The position numbers were made by a program, and so were the translations under genes. Positions 41,819 to 51,504 of a stretch of DNA of 64,000 nucleotides are shown here, one piece after another. The DNA is from Cupriavidus taiwanensis (GTDB taxonomy: Bacteria > Pseudomonadota > Gammaproteobacteria > Burkholderiales > Burkholderiaceae). The stretch covers positions 620,001-684,000 of the forward strand of contig NZ_LT984803.1 in the NCBI RefSeq assembly GCF_900250115.1, given 5' to 3'. The notes below the pieces were generated by a model, which saw only the letters and a list, made by a program, of their open reading frames with translations, was not told where the DNA came from and made no database searches. Positions within the stretch are counted from its first letter, which is position 1. Each line of letters starts with the position of its first letter.

Positions 41819-43504
41819 TCAGTCGCGCAGCATCGGCAGGTCCAGGCCCTGCTCGCGCGCGCAGTCGACGGCGATCTGGTATCCGGCGTCGGCATGGCGC
41901 ATCACGCCGGTGGCGGGGTCGTTGTGCAGCACGCGGGCGATGCGCGCGGCCGCTTCATCGGTGCCGTCGCACACGATCACCACGCCGGAATGCTGCGAGA
42001 AGCCCATGCCCACGCCGCCGCCGTGGTGCAGCGAGACCCAGGTCGCGCCGCTGGCAGTGTTCAGCAGCGCGTTCAGCAGCGGCCAGTCGGACACGGCGTC
42101 CGAGCCGTCCTGCATGGCTTCGGTCTCGCGGTTGGGGCTGGCGACCGAGCCCGAGTCCAGGTGGTCGCGCCCGATCACCACCGGTGCCGACAGCTCGCCG
42201 CTGCGGACCATCTCGTTGAACGCCAGGCCCAGCCTGGCGCGCAGGCCCAGGCCGACCCAGCAGATCCGCGCCGGCAGGCCCTGGAAGCTGATGCGCTCGC
42301 GCGCCATGTCGAGCCAGCGGTGCAGGTGCTCGTCATCGGGGATCAGTTCCTTGACCTTGGCGTCGGTCTTGTAAATGTCCTGCGGATCGCCCGACAGCGC
42401 GGCCCAGCGGAACGGGCCGATGCCGCGGCAGAACAGCGGGCGGATATAGGCCGGCACGAAGCCGGGGAAGTCAAAGGCGTTTGCGACGCCTTCTTCCTTG
42501 GCCATCTGGCGGATGTTGTTGCCGTAGTCGAAGGTCGGCACGCCCAGCTTCTGGAAGTCCAGCATGGCTTGCACGTGCGCGGCCATCGAGGCCTTGGCGG
42601 CCTTCACCACCACGGCGGGTTCGCGCTGCGCGCGCTCGCGGTACTCGTCCCAGCTCCAGCCTGCCGGCAGGTAGCCGTTGAGCGGGTCATGCGCGCTGGT
42701 CTGGTCGGTGACCATGTCGGGCCGCACGCCGCGGCGCACCAGTTCGGGCAGTACTTCGGCGGCGTTGGCGCACAGCGCGATCGAGATCGTCTTGCCCTGC
42801 GCGGTGTAGCGGTCGATGCGGGCCAGCGCATCGTCCAGGTCGGTGGCCTGCTCGTCGACATAGCGGGTCTTCAGGCGGAAATCGATGCGGCTCTGCTGGC
42901 ATTCGATGTTGAGCGAGCAGGCGCCGGCCAGCGTCGCGGCCAGCGGCTGCGCGCCGCCCATGCCGCCCAGGCCCGCGGTCAGCACCCAGCGGCCCTTCAG
43001 GTCGCCGTTGTAGTGCTGGCGGCCGGCTTCGACGAAGGTTTCATACGTGCCCTGCACGATGCCCTGGCTGCCGATGTAGATCCAGCTGCCGGCGGTCATC
43101 TGGCCGTACATGGCCAGTCCCCTGGCGTCGAGTTCGTTGAAGTGTTCCCAGTTGGCCCAGTGCGGCACCAGGTTCGAGTTGGCGATCAGCACGCGCGGGG
43201 CGTCGCGGTGGGTGCGGAACACGCCGACCGGCTTGCCGGACTGGACCAGCAGGGTCTGGTCGTCCTCCAGGCGGGTCAGGGCTTCGACGATACGGTCATA
43301 GCATTCCCAGTTGCGCGCGGCACGGCCGATGCCGCCGTAGACCACCAGTTCCTTCGGGTTCTCCGCGACCTCGGGGTCGAGGTTGTTCATCAGCATGCGC
43401 AGCGGCGCCTCGGTCAGCCAGCTCTTGGCGGTCAGCGTGGTGCCGCGCGGGGCGCGGATCTCGGTGTCGCGGAAACGCGTGGGTTGGGCGGGGGTCTGGG
43501 TCAC
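41819..43504 (-). CDS. hutU: Urocanate hydratase, 561 aa
   Basis: Second step of histidine degradation, urocanate to imidazolone propionate, with tightly bound NAD+. NAD motif [12 protein letters not shown]; catalytic Cys in [22 protein letters not shown]; further blocks [31 protein letters not shown] and [19 protein letters not shown]. Length is typical. GTG 43504 is chosen because GGAG lies six bases upstream and the family sequence begins just after; the longer frame from 43582 would cross the operator. A HutC operator lies about 70 bases before the start. Confidence 0.96.
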   Translation of the reverse strand: MTQTPAQPTRFRDTEIRAPRGTTLTAKSWLTEAPLRMLMNNLDPEVAENPKELVVYGGIGRAARNWECYDRIVEALTRLEDDQTLLVQSGKPVGVFRTHRDAPRVLIANSNLVPHWANWEHFNELDARGLAMYGQMTAGSWIYIGSQGIVQGTYETFVEAGRQHYNGDLKGRWVLTAGLGGMGGAQPLAATLAGACSLNIECQQSRIDFRLKTRYVDEQATDLDDALARIDRYTAQGKTISIALCANAAEVLPELVRRGVRPDMVTDQTSAHDPLNGYLPAGWSWDEYRERAQREPAVVVKAAKASMAAHVQAMLDFQKLGVPTFDYGNNIRQMAKEEGVANAFDFPGFVPAYIRPLFCRGIGPFRWAALSGDPQDIYKTDAKVKELIPDDEHLHRWLDMARERISFQGLPARICWVGLGLRARLGLAFNEMVRSGELSAPVVIGRDHLDSGSVASPNRETEAMQDGSDAVSDWPLLNALLNTASGATWVSLHHGGGVGMGFSQHSGVVIVCDGTDEAAARIARVLHNDPATGVMRHADAGYQIAVDCAREQGLDLPMLRD

Positions 43505-43571
43505 GGGAAACTCCTTCGGTCTGGCGGGTCGGGAACGCGCGCTTTGATCAACGCATAGGCATGTATATTCC

Positions 43572-43581
43572 TGTATATACA
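43572..43581. promoter_or_regulatory. HutC operator upstream of hutU
   Basis: Palindrome TGTATATACA, extended as CTGTATATACAAG, almost the CTTGTATATACAAG site of enteric HutC. A degenerate second copy ATGTATATTC is at 43561-43570. It lies between hutC and hutU, so HutC bound here would repress hutU and the genes after it until urocanate is present. Confidence 0.75.
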
Positions 43582-43673
43582 AGTACGTATGAATCGGGGT
43601 AATCCCGTAGTGTAGAACGCGCGATGCGCCGCTTCGCTACAAATTGCGAGAAGGTTTCGCTTGCCGCACCCGG

Positions 43674-44396
43674 CTAGGACGTGAACCGGCCTTCCAGCCG
43701 ATGCAGCGAACCGGGATGCACCAGCCGCACCGAGGTCACCACGCGCCCGGCGGACCAGGTGCGGCGGCGGATCAGCAGGCACGGTTCGCCGCGTTCGATG
43801 GCGAGCAGCTGGCACTCTTCCGGCAGCGCCAGCACCGCCTCGACCACGTGCTCGCCCTCGGTCAGCGGGGCGATGCGCGACAGGTACTGGTAAGGGGTTT
43901 CGCTGCTGAAGTCCTGCGCCAGGTAGTCGGGGGCGACCCCCGCATTGACATAGCGGTCTTCCAGCTGGATCGCCACGTCGTCCTCATAGTGGACGATCAC
44001 CGAATGGAACACGCGCGCTTCCGCCGCGACCTCCAGCGCCGCGGCCTGCGCCGGACCGGCGCGCTCGGCCGCCAGGCTGACCACCCGGGCGCGATGGCGG
44101 TGCCCGCGCGAGGCGATGTCGTCAGCGATATTGTTGACCGCGTACAGCGCGGTGCGCCGCTTGGGTTCGGCAACGAAGGTGCCGACGCCCTGCAGCCGCA
44201 CCAGCATGCCTTCGGCGGTCAGCTCGCGCAGCGCGCGGTGCACGGTCATGCGGCTGACGCCGAGCGCCTCGACCAGCTCGGTCTCGGACGGCACGCGGTG
44301 ATGGGGCGGCCAGCTGCCGTCAGCAATCCGGCTGCTGATGTGCTGCTTGACGCGCGCATACAGCGGCGCCGGCATCGGGTCGGACACGAGCGACAA
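43674..44396 (-). CDS. hutC: Histidine utilisation repressor HutC (GntR family), 240 aa
   Basis: GntR winged HTH (PLYARVKQHISSRIADGSWPPHHRVPSETELVEALGVSRMTVHRALRELTAEGMLVRLQGVGTFVAEP) and a C-terminal UTRA domain that binds urocanate (RARVVSLAAERAGPAQAAALEVAAEARVFHSVIVHYEDDVAIQLEDRYVN and YLSRIAPLTEGEHVVEAVLALPEECQLLAIERGEPCLLIRRRTW). TTG 44396 is preferred because AAGGGGA stands at the right distance; an ATG seven codons in is the alternative. Head of the hut cluster, 169 bases before hutU. Confidence 0.92.
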   Translation of the reverse strand: MSLVSDPMPAPLYARVKQHISSRIADGSWPPHHRVPSETELVEALGVSRMTVHRALRELTAEGMLVRLQGVGTFVAEPKRRTALYAVNNIADDIASRGHRHRARVVSLAAERAGPAQAAALEVAAEARVFHSVIVHYEDDVAIQLEDRYVNAGVAPDYLAQDFSSETPYQYLSRIAPLTEGEHVVEAVLALPEECQLLAIERGEPCLLIRRRTWSAGRVVTSVRLVHPGSLHRLEGRFTS

Positions 44397-44476
44397 CGGG
44401 TTCCCCTTGGATGCGGCCAGGCGGCCTTGCGACAGGCGCCGAATGTATCACGGTCGCTGCGTGGACAGGCGGCGGG

Positions 44477-47400
44477 CTATGAGGCGTGCGCGTTGCGCTG
44501 CGCGTATCCGGCCAGGAACACGTCCAGCGCCACCGGCCGCCCGATCGCATAGCCCTGCGCGTAATCGACGCCGATCGCGCGCAGCGCATCGAGGGTGCGT
44601 TCGTCCTCGACCCACTCCGCCACCGTGCGCACGCCCAGGCGGTGGCCGATGTCGTTGATCGAGCTGACGATCTCGCGGTCCACCGCGTTGTCGGCCAGCT
44701 GCCGGATAAAGCTGCCGTCGATCTTGAGGAAGTCCACCGGGAACTGCTTCAGGTAAGCAAACGACGACAGGCCCGAGCCGAAATCGTCCAGCGACACGGT
44801 GCAGCCGGCGCGCCGCATTTCCGCCACCAGGCGATTGGCCGCGGCCATGTTGTTGATCAGCGCGGTTTCGGTGATCTCCAGCCGGATGCGGCTGGCGGGC
44901 AGGGCGCTGGCTTCCAGTTCGGCGTGCAGGAACGGCAGCAGGAAGGGCTCGCCCAGCGAGTTGGCCGACAGGTTGATCGACACCGACAGCCCCGGCACCG
45001 CGCGCAGCCGTTCGCCGTAGCCGCGCAGCACGTTGCGGATGACCCAGCGGTCGACATGGCCCATCAGGTCGTAGCGCTCCGCGGCGGGAATGAAGGCGCC
45101 GGGCAGGATCAGCTCGCCGTGCTCGTCGACCATGCGCACCAGGATCTCGATATGGCGATGGCCGCTGCCGTCAGGTTCGGGTTCCGGCTGCAGCGCGCGG
45201 ATCTCCTGCGCGAACAGGCGGAAGCGGTTGGCCTCCAGCGCCGAGTGGATGCCGGCGGCCACTTCCAGCTCGCGGTGGTGGCGGCGCGCGTCGCTTTCGT
45301 CGCGGCGGTAGACCGCGACCCGGCTGCGGCCCGCGGCCTTGGCCGCGTAGCAGGCCACGTCGGCACGGCTCATCAGCTCGCTGACCGGCGGCACGTCGAG
45401 GTCGATGGCGGCGATGCCGATGCTGGCGCCGATGTCGTACACGCGCCCTTCCCACGGGAAGCGGCGCCCGCGGATGGCATCGATCACGCCCTGGCACACC
45501 TGCTCGGCCTGGTCGACGGTGCAATCCTTGAGCAGCAGCGCGAACTCGTCGCCGCCCAGGCGCGCCAGCACGTCGTCCGGGCGCACATGGTTGCGGATCA
45601 GGTAGCCAAGCTCGCGCAGCAGCACGTCGCCGGCGCCATGGCCGGCGGTGTCGTTGACGATCTTGAAGCGGTCCAGGTCGATAAAGCACAGCGCCGCGCG
45701 ATGGCCGTGCAGCCGCGCCGCGTCGCACGACTCGCGCAGGCGCTTTTCGAACCAGGTGCGGTTGGGCAGGCCGGTCAGCGCATCGTGCATGGCCGAGCGC
45801 GCCAGCTCGCGCTGCAGCGCGCGCGCGGCGGTGATGTCCTGGAACACCAGCACCGCGCCCAGCACCTCGCCGCGCGCGGTCAGCACCGGCGCGGCCGAGT
45901 CCTGCACGTCGTGGCGCTCGCCGGTCAGGCTCTGCAGCACCGCGCCTTCCTGCAGGTAGGCCGGCGTCAGCGTGCACAGGCAGGCCTCGACCGGGCTCGG
46001 GATGGGCTCGCCGGTGCTTTCGTCGACGATGCGGAAGACCCGCTCCAGCGGCAGCCCGGTGGCGGCCGCCATGGTCCAGCCGGTCAGCTGTTCCGCGATC
46101 GGGTTCATGAAGGTCACGTGCATGGTGGCGTCGGTACAGATCACCGCATCGCCGATCGAGCGCAGCGTGATATGCAGGCGCTCTTTCTCTTCGAACAGCG
46201 CCTCGGTCAGGCGGCGCTGTTCGGTGGTGTCCCAGTTGGTGCCCACCAGCGCGTGGGCGGTGCCGTCGGCGCCGCGGGCCACCATCGCCATGGCGCGCAC
46301 GTGGCGCACCTCGCCGCCCGGGCGCACGATGCGGTATTCGGTGTCGAACGCGGCTTCGCCGCGGATGGCCCGGCGCATCTCGCCGCGCACGCGGCTGGCA
46401 TCGTCGGCATGCAGCAGCGCGATCCATTGCTCCGACAACGGCGCGCCGCCGGCGGGGTCGGTGCCGTGCAGCGCATGCATGCGCGCATCCCAGGTGATGC
46501 CGGCGCTGGCGAGGTCCCATTCCCAGATGCCCACGCCGCCGGCTTCGACGGCCAGCTGGATGCGCCGCGACAGCCGTTCCAGCTCTTGCTGCGCCACCTT
46601 GCGTGCGTGGATATCTTCCACCTGCGTGATGAAGTGCTGGGGCGCGCCGGTCTGTTCGTCGCGCACCAGCGAAACCGCCAGCAGCACCCAGCGGTAGTGG
46701 CCATCCTTGTGTCGGTAGCGCTTTTCCAGCCGATAGGCCTCGACCTTGCCCGACAGCAGGTTGGCGACCTGGCGCAGGTCGCCGGTCAGGTCGTCGGGGT
46801 GGGTCAGCTGCTGGTAGCTCAGTTCGCGCAGCTCGGCCGCGCTGTAGCCGAGCAGCTCGGTCATGGCGCGGTTGACGGTCTGCCAGCGGCCGTCCATGTC
46901 GACCAGCGCCATGCCGATGGCCGAATGCTCCATGGCCTGGCGAAAGCGCTTGTCGCTGCTGCGCAGGCTGGCGCGGCCGTGCCGGTTCTGCTCGGTCAGG
47001 TAGGCAATGCAGACCGGCAGCACCATGATCACCGCGGCCGACAGCGGCACCGCTTCATGGCGGTGCGACAGCAGCATCAGCGCCTGCAGGCACAGCGTGG
47101 CCACCAGCGCCAGCAGCGCGGTGGCAAACGGATTGCCGGCCAGCGCCAGCAGCACCAGCGGCAGCGACATCGCCGCGAACGGGTCGTGGCCCTGCCAGTG
47201 CGCAAACGCGCCGATGGCCAGGCTCAGCGCCAGCGCGCCCGCCTGCGGCGCCAGCATCGGCCGCGCGGCGGCGGCGCGCACCCGCGCCGCGGTCATCGAC
47301 AGCATCAGCGGCAGCAGCAGCGCCATGCCCAGTGCGCTGGCCTGCCACCAGGTCCACCACACCGGCGCAAAGCGGCTGCCCTCGAGCGCGGCGATGGCCG

Positions 47401-47860
47401 CCGCGCCGGCGGTGGCCCCGACCATCGGCGCCAGGATGCCGCCCAGCGCCAGCATCACCGCGAATGCGGCCAGCGGGCCGTGGCGTCCGGTCACGCCATG
47501 CCGGTCCAGCAGGCGCAGCAGCAGCAGCGCGGACAGCATCTCGGCCAGGTTGGCGCCGCTCAGCATCAGCGCCGTGCCGACGCTGTCGCCCGCGCCGTGG
47601 TTGGCCAGCACGCTGGCCACCAGCATGCCGGCCAGCAGCCACGGGCCCTCCGCGCGCGGCCGCTGCAGCAGCAGGCCCAGCCCGAACGCGTTGGGCAGCC
47701 AGACCGAGGCCACGGTACCGGGCAACCGCGCCAGCCACAGCGCCGCCGCCGCCAGCACAAAGTAGCAGGCGCCGGCCAGCAGCAAGGGCAGCCAGCGGCG
47801 CGGCGCGGCGAAAGGGGCTGAAGCGGCCGGATGGCTCGGCGGGGCCGTGTCGGGCGTCAT
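44477..47860 (-). CDS. MASE1-PAS-GGDEF-EAL cyclic-di-GMP signalling protein, 1127 aa
   Basis: N-terminal MASE1 membrane sensor domain with about eight helices (1-300), then three PAS/PAC repeats (from SDKRFRQAMEHSAIGMALVDMDGRW, from RRIQLAVEAGGVGIWEWDL, from RLHITLRSIGDAVICTDATMHVTF). A GGDEF domain with intact active-site LARLGGDEFALLL follows, then an EAL domain. In the latter the name-giving motif is EILVR instead of EALLR, while SINLSANS, RLEITETALIN, LDDFGSGLSS, FLKIDG and VAEWVE keep catalytic residues. Probably a dual-function c-di-GMP cyclase/phosphodiesterase with a membrane signal input. ATG 47860 has no ribosome site; the start is uncertain. Confidence 0.93.
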   Translation of the reverse strand: MTPDTAPPSHPAASAPFAAPRRWLPLLLAGACYFVLAAAALWLARLPGTVASVWLPNAFGLGLLLQRPRAEGPWLLAGMLVASVLANHGAGDSVGTALMLSGANLAEMLSALLLLRLLDRHGVTGRHGPLAAFAVMLALGGILAPMVGATAGAAAIAALEGSRFAPVWWTWWQASALGMALLLPLMLSMTAARVRAAAARPMLAPQAGALALSLAIGAFAHWQGHDPFAAMSLPLVLLALAGNPFATALLALVATLCLQALMLLSHRHEAVPLSAAVIMVLPVCIAYLTEQNRHGRASLRSSDKRFRQAMEHSAIGMALVDMDGRWQTVNRAMTELLGYSAAELRELSYQQLTHPDDLTGDLRQVANLLSGKVEAYRLEKRYRHKDGHYRWVLLAVSLVRDEQTGAPQHFITQVEDIHARKVAQQELERLSRRIQLAVEAGGVGIWEWDLASAGITWDARMHALHGTDPAGGAPLSEQWIALLHADDASRVRGEMRRAIRGEAAFDTEYRIVRPGGEVRHVRAMAMVARGADGTAHALVGTNWDTTEQRRLTEALFEEKERLHITLRSIGDAVICTDATMHVTFMNPIAEQLTGWTMAAATGLPLERVFRIVDESTGEPIPSPVEACLCTLTPAYLQEGAVLQSLTGERHDVQDSAAPVLTARGEVLGAVLVFQDITAARALQRELARSAMHDALTGLPNRTWFEKRLRESCDAARLHGHRAALCFIDLDRFKIVNDTAGHGAGDVLLRELGYLIRNHVRPDDVLARLGGDEFALLLKDCTVDQAEQVCQGVIDAIRGRRFPWEGRVYDIGASIGIAAIDLDVPPVSELMSRADVACYAAKAAGRSRVAVYRRDESDARRHHRELEVAAGIHSALEANRFRLFAQEIRALQPEPEPDGSGHRHIEILVRMVDEHGELILPGAFIPAAERYDLMGHVDRWVIRNVLRGYGERLRAVPGLSVSINLSANSLGEPFLLPFLHAELEASALPASRIRLEITETALINNMAAANRLVAEMRRAGCTVSLDDFGSGLSSFAYLKQFPVDFLKIDGSFIRQLADNAVDREIVSSINDIGHRLGVRTVAEWVEDERTLDALRAIGVDYAQGYAIGRPVALDVFLAGYAQRNAHAS

Positions 47861-48212
47861 GGACGAGAGCGAGGCAAAGGCGGTGCGATGCGGGTGGGAA
47901 GAAGGCGGCGCGGCCGGCGCGCCCGGCGGCATGCCCCCGGAACGCCCGGACAGACCGCCGCCCAGCGTAGGGGCAATGTAGCGAGAATAAGCGCACGGCC
48001 ATCGGCAGGACAGGGGGCAGGTTGGGGGGTTACTTGCCTCTGGTGTCGGGGGCGATTTTTTGGTAGGGCGGCAAGAGCCGGGGTCCGCTAGGCCGGTGTC
48101 CGTGCCGATAACCTCCCCGGTAATCGCCCCGCCGCGGCCCAGCGCCGATCATGCAGCCATGGCCTGACGCCAGGCCCCGAGAGCCTGATCATTCAACCCC
48201 AAGGAGAACGCC
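47861..48212. other. Intergenic region, no gene seen
   Basis: About 350 bases between divergent genes (the c-di-GMP protein and the SnoaL-like protein). Apart from AAGGAG before 48213 no motif was recognised; the antisense frames have no ribosome site. Confidence 0.5.
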
Positions 48213-48611
48213 ATGTCCGCTGCCACCCAGTCCCCCCAGGTCGAACACGCCGCCACCCTTGCCGACCGCTACCTCGCGGCGTGGAACGAGACCGATGCCG
48301 CGCGCCGGCGCGAGCTGATCGCGGCGGCGTGGACGGAAACGGCTTGCTATGTGGATCCGCTGATGCGGGGCGACGGGCATGCCGGCATCGACGCGATGAT
48401 TGCCGCGGCACAGGCGAAGTTTCCCGGTTTCCGCTTCACCCGCGTCAGCCCGGTCGACGCGCATGGGGAACACCTGCGCTTTACCTGGGAGCTGGGGCCC
48501 GCCGGCGAAGCGGCGCTCGTGGTCGGCACTGACTTTGCCACGGTGTCGGCCGATGGCCGGCTGGCGCGCATGACCGGGTTCATCGACCGCGCCCCGGCCG
48601 GGCTGGCCTGA
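48213..48611 (+). CDS. SnoaL-like (NTF2-fold) protein, 132 aa
   Basis: Small single-domain protein of the NTF2/SnoaL-like superfamily: LADRYLAAWNETDAARRRELIAAAWTETACYVDPLMRGDGHAGIDAMIAAAQAKFPGFRF followed by the beta strands RFTWELGPAGEAALVVGTDFATVSADGRLARMTGFID. Such proteins are isomerases, dehydratases or ligand binders; no specific reaction can be assigned. AAGGAG precedes ATG. Alone, with the cytochrome gene 98 bases later. Confidence 0.8.
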   Translation: MSAATQSPQVEHAATLADRYLAAWNETDAARRRELIAAAWTETACYVDPLMRGDGHAGIDAMIAAAQAKFPGFRFTRVSPVDAHGEHLRFTWELGPAGEAALVVGTDFATVSADGRLARMTGFIDRAPAGLA

Positions 48612-48709
48612 GCGCCGCCGGCGCTGCGCTATGTTGCCTGTCCCACCGACAGACCCCCTGGCCCTGGCCGCAAGCTGCGGCATCCGGTGCGGCGGACAGG
48701 GGAAGGCAA

Positions 48710-49597
48710 ATGGCGCGGGTTCTGCGGAGGGTGGCATGGGGGCTTGCCGGCACGGCCGTGGTGGTGGCCGCGGCGGCTTACGGCGCGGCATGGGTGGGAG
48801 AGCGCAAGGCGCAGCGTCTGGTGCAGGTCCGGGTCGCGCCCGTCGCCATCCGCGAGGATCCGGCGGCCATCGCCCATGGCAAGTACTTGTATGAATCGCG
48901 CGGCTGCATGGAATGCCATGGCGCCGGCGGGGGCGGCAAGCAGGTAATCGACGACCCCGGCGGCCTGCGCGTGCGCGCGCCCGACCTGACCCGCGCCAAT
49001 CCGGACATCGCCGCCTACCAGCCGGTGGACTGGGTGCGCAGCATCCGCCATGGCGTGGCGCCGTCGCACCGCCCGCTGCTGGTGATGCCCAGCGAAGACT
49101 ACAACCGGCTCAGCGATGAGGATCTCGGCGCATTGATCGGCTACCTGCGCAGCCTGCCGGCGGCGATGGGCGCGCCGGCCGAGATCACCATGCCGTGGCT
49201 GGTGCGCGCCTTGTATGGCGTGGGCGTGGTGCAGGATGCAGCGTCCAAGATCGACCACAGCCTGCCGGCGCAGCAGGCGCTGGTGCCGGAGCCGACGCCG
49301 CGGTATGGCGCCTACGTGGCCAATGTCTGCCTGGGCTGCCACGGGCCATCGTTCCGCGGCGGCAAGATCCCGGGGGCGCCGCCCGACTGGCCCGCGGCCG
49401 CGGACCTGCGTCCGGTGCCGGGCGGCGCGATGGCGCGCTACGAGCAGCCCGCGGCCTTCATCGAGATGATGCGCAGCGGCAAGCGGCCTGACGGTACCGC
49501 GCTCAGCCGCGTGATGCCGTTCGATTCCTTCGGGCGCATGAACGATACCGAGCTGACGGCCTTGTACCTGTTCCTGGCCGGCCTGCCGCAACGCTAG
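48710..49597 (+). CDS. Membrane-anchored or exported dihaem cytochrome c, 295 aa
   Basis: An uncleaved or cleavable N-terminal hydrophobic segment (about 9-28, AWGLAGTAVVVAAAAYGAAW) directs the protein to the periplasm. Two haem c sites are present: CMECH (66-70) and CLGCH (207-211). Probable axial Met residues are in PLLVMPSEDY and RVMPFDSF. Two class I cytochrome c domains in a row resemble the electron-accepting subunit of quinoprotein or molybdenum alcohol/aldehyde dehydrogenases, so it could serve the IorAB-like enzyme 1.4 kb away. AGGGGAAGG precedes the ATG. Confidence 0.88.
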   Translation: MARVLRRVAWGLAGTAVVVAAAAYGAAWVGERKAQRLVQVRVAPVAIREDPAAIAHGKYLYESRGCMECHGAGGGGKQVIDDPGGLRVRAPDLTRANPDIAAYQPVDWVRSIRHGVAPSHRPLLVMPSEDYNRLSDEDLGALIGYLRSLPAAMGAPAEITMPWLVRALYGVGVVQDAASKIDHSLPAQQALVPEPTPRYGAYVANVCLGCHGPSFRGGKIPGAPPDWPAAADLRPVPGGAMARYEQPAAFIEMMRSGKRPDGTALSRVMPFDSFGRMNDTELTALYLFLAGLPQR

Positions 49598-50850
49598 CCG
49601 CGCGCCAGCCGGCGCCCGGCCGCGATGCCGGGCAGCTCGACCCAGCGGTGCAGCAGCCACGCCAGCGCCAGCGCCAGGCCGGCATCGATGGCGAAGCGCA
49701 GCAGCTGCATCGCGGTCTGGTCCGCGCCCAGCTCGGGCATCACGCGCTTGACCGCTTCGATCACGGTGGGATGGGTCAGGTAGAGCGCGTAGGACAGCTC
49801 GCCCAGCCAGATCAGCGCGCGCGGCACGCGCAGCATGCCGGCGTGCTCGGCGGCGACCACGCCGGCCACCAGCAGCGCCGCCGGCAAGCCGCGTCCGGCC
49901 AGGCTGAAATCCGGCCCGACCAGCGGCAGCGACAGCGCGAACGCCGCGCTGCCGAGCGCCAGCAGCGCCAGCAGCGCCAGCGCCGGTGCCGGTGTCAGCA
50001 GGTGGCGCCAGCGCGCATAGGCCCACGCCAGCCCGCAGCCCAGCAGGAACTCAAGCACCAGCGGATTGCTGACCATGGCCAGCCACGGCGCCGCGAACCC
50101 GTAGCCCTGCGCGGGATCGGCCACCAGCGTGCCGAAACGCCACCACGGCAGCGCCAGGGTGAACAGCGCGAACACTGCCAGCACCACCAGCAGCGCGCGC
50201 CGCCCCGCCAGCAGCAGCCCGAGCGCGAACGCCGCGTAGAACGCCAGCTCGTAGTTGAGCGACCAGCCCACATACAGCGCCGGATAGCCGTAGTAGGGCG
50301 CATGGCTGGTGGAGGTCGGCAAGAACGCCAGCGACGCCGCGAACAGCGCCGGCGTGACCGGATTGAGCAGCAGCGCGTGGATTGCCGACATGGTCCAGTA
50401 CGGCGGCGCCAGCCGGCACAGGCGCCGGATCATGAAGCCGAGCGGACGCTCCGGACGCGGCCGGGCCAGCACCGCCACCCAGGCGATGATGAAGCCGCTG
50501 ATGACGAAGAACACGTCCACGCCGACATGGCCGCGCTTGATCACGTTGTGGGTCAGCCAGTTCAGCACCGGCGCATTGGCGCCGCCCAGCGCGAGCCCGG
50601 AGTGGTAGAGCACCACCAGCGCCGCGGCCAGTCCGCGCAGGGCCTGGATGCTGTCGAGCCGCGCCACCTGCGGCGGCTGTGCCGCGCACGCGCGCGCAGC
50701 GAGCGGGGCGGTGATGCCGGGCGCGCCGGTGGCGTCAGGGGATGGGGCCGTGCTGGCCCCGGCAAATGAATTTTCTGGAATAGTCGATGGCACTGTTTCA
50801 ACGGCAGGAACCGGATCACGCCGGGCCCGCCGGATGGCAAGGCAATCCAT
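49594..50850 (-). CDS. Acyltransferase 3 (OafA/YrhL-type) membrane protein, 418 aa
   Basis: Ten-helix membrane O-acyltransferase that modifies surface sugars. The catalytic His-x-Asp-like N-terminal block is LDSIQALRGLAAALVVLYHSGLALGGANAPV and the membrane signature is HVGVDVFFVISGFIIAWVAV. FMIRRLCRLAPPYWTMSAIHALLLNP is also family typical. A Thr/Pro/Ala-rich tail of about 60 residues precedes the membrane part. ATG 50850 is assumed; the frame remains open to 51024, and no start has a strong ribosome site. It ends overlapping the cytochrome gene stop (convergent) and is divergent from the iorA-like gene. Confidence 0.86.
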   Translation of the reverse strand: MDCLAIRRARRDPVPAVETVPSTIPENSFAGASTAPSPDATGAPGITAPLAARACAAQPPQVARLDSIQALRGLAAALVVLYHSGLALGGANAPVLNWLTHNVIKRGHVGVDVFFVISGFIIAWVAVLARPRPERPLGFMIRRLCRLAPPYWTMSAIHALLLNPVTPALFAASLAFLPTSTSHAPYYGYPALYVGWSLNYELAFYAAFALGLLLAGRRALLVVLAVFALFTLALPWWRFGTLVADPAQGYGFAAPWLAMVSNPLVLEFLLGCGLAWAYARWRHLLTPAPALALLALLALGSAAFALSLPLVGPDFSLAGRGLPAALLVAGVVAAEHAGMLRVPRALIWLGELSYALYLTHPTVIEAVKRVMPELGADQTAMQLLRFAIDAGLALALAWLLHRWVELPGIAAGRRLARG

Positions 50851-51023
50851 GAGGGACAGCTGTTCCTTGCACAAAGTTCGTGCAACCGCCTCCAACGGGC
50901 ACGCTAGTTCGCAAAGCGTCCGGCAAGGTGCCGGAAATTGCACTATCCTCACTTGTCCGTTGCGCCAGGCTGCGGCGCAAAGGCGATGACCAGCGGGCAA
51001 CGTACCCAAGGAGTGTCCCCCCA

Positions 51024-51488
51024 ATGACCACCCTCTCCATCAACGTCAACGGCAAGACCCGTGAAGTCGACGTGGACCCGTCCACGCCGCTGCTGTGGGC
51101 GCTGCGCGACAACCTCGAAATGAGCGGCACCAAGTTCGGCTGCGGCATGGCCGCGTGCGGTGCCTGCACCGTGCACGTCAATGGCCAGGCCACGCGCAGT
51201 TGCGTGACGCCGGCCTCGGCGGTCGCCGGTGCGCGCATCACCACCATCGAAGGCATCGGCACCGACCGCGTCGGGCGCGCCGTGATGGACGCCTGGCTCA
51301 AGCACGATGTGGCCCAGTGCGGCTACTGCCAGAACGGCCAGGTAATGAGCGCCGTCGGCCTGCTGCGCAGCAAGCCGCGGCCCACCGACGCCGACATCGA
51401 CCAGGCCATGGCCGGGAACCTGTGCCGCTGCGGCACCTACCAGCGCATCCGCGCGGCGATCAAGGACGCCGCCCGTGCGCTGGCCTGA
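51024..51488 (+). CDS. (2Fe-2S)-binding subunit of a molybdenum hydroxylase (IorA-like), 154 aa
   Basis: Two [2Fe-2S] clusters: plant-ferredoxin type GCGMAACGACTVHVNGQATRSC and the second at CGYCQNGQVMS...CRCGTYQRI. This is the small subunit of the xanthine dehydrogenase family, passing electrons from the molybdopterin subunit encoded next door. There is no FAD subunit gene, which is the layout of isoquinoline 1-oxidoreductase and membrane-linked aldehyde dehydrogenases that use cytochromes. AAGGAG at 51008-51013 supports ATG 51024; the upstream frame is not coding. Probably cytoplasmically folded before export with its partner. Confidence 0.93.
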   Translation: MTTLSINVNGKTREVDVDPSTPLLWALRDNLEMSGTKFGCGMAACGACTVHVNGQATRSCVTPASAVAGARITTIEGIGTDRVGRAVMDAWLKHDVAQCGYCQNGQVMSAVGLLRSKPRPTDADIDQAMAGNLCRCGTYQRIRAAIKDAARALA

Positions 51489-51504
51489 GCGGGAGCGAAC
51501 CGAT

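Noticed and set aside
41618..43558. 646-codon plus-strand frame opposite hutU
   Set aside because: Antisense to the clear hutU coding sequence, and it crosses repeats at its start.
44486..47821. 1111-codon open frame on the plus strand
   Set aside because: It is antisense to the GGDEF-EAL gene; amino-acid content is Gln/Arg/His/Ala-biased as expected for a GC-rich shadow frame and no motif is present.
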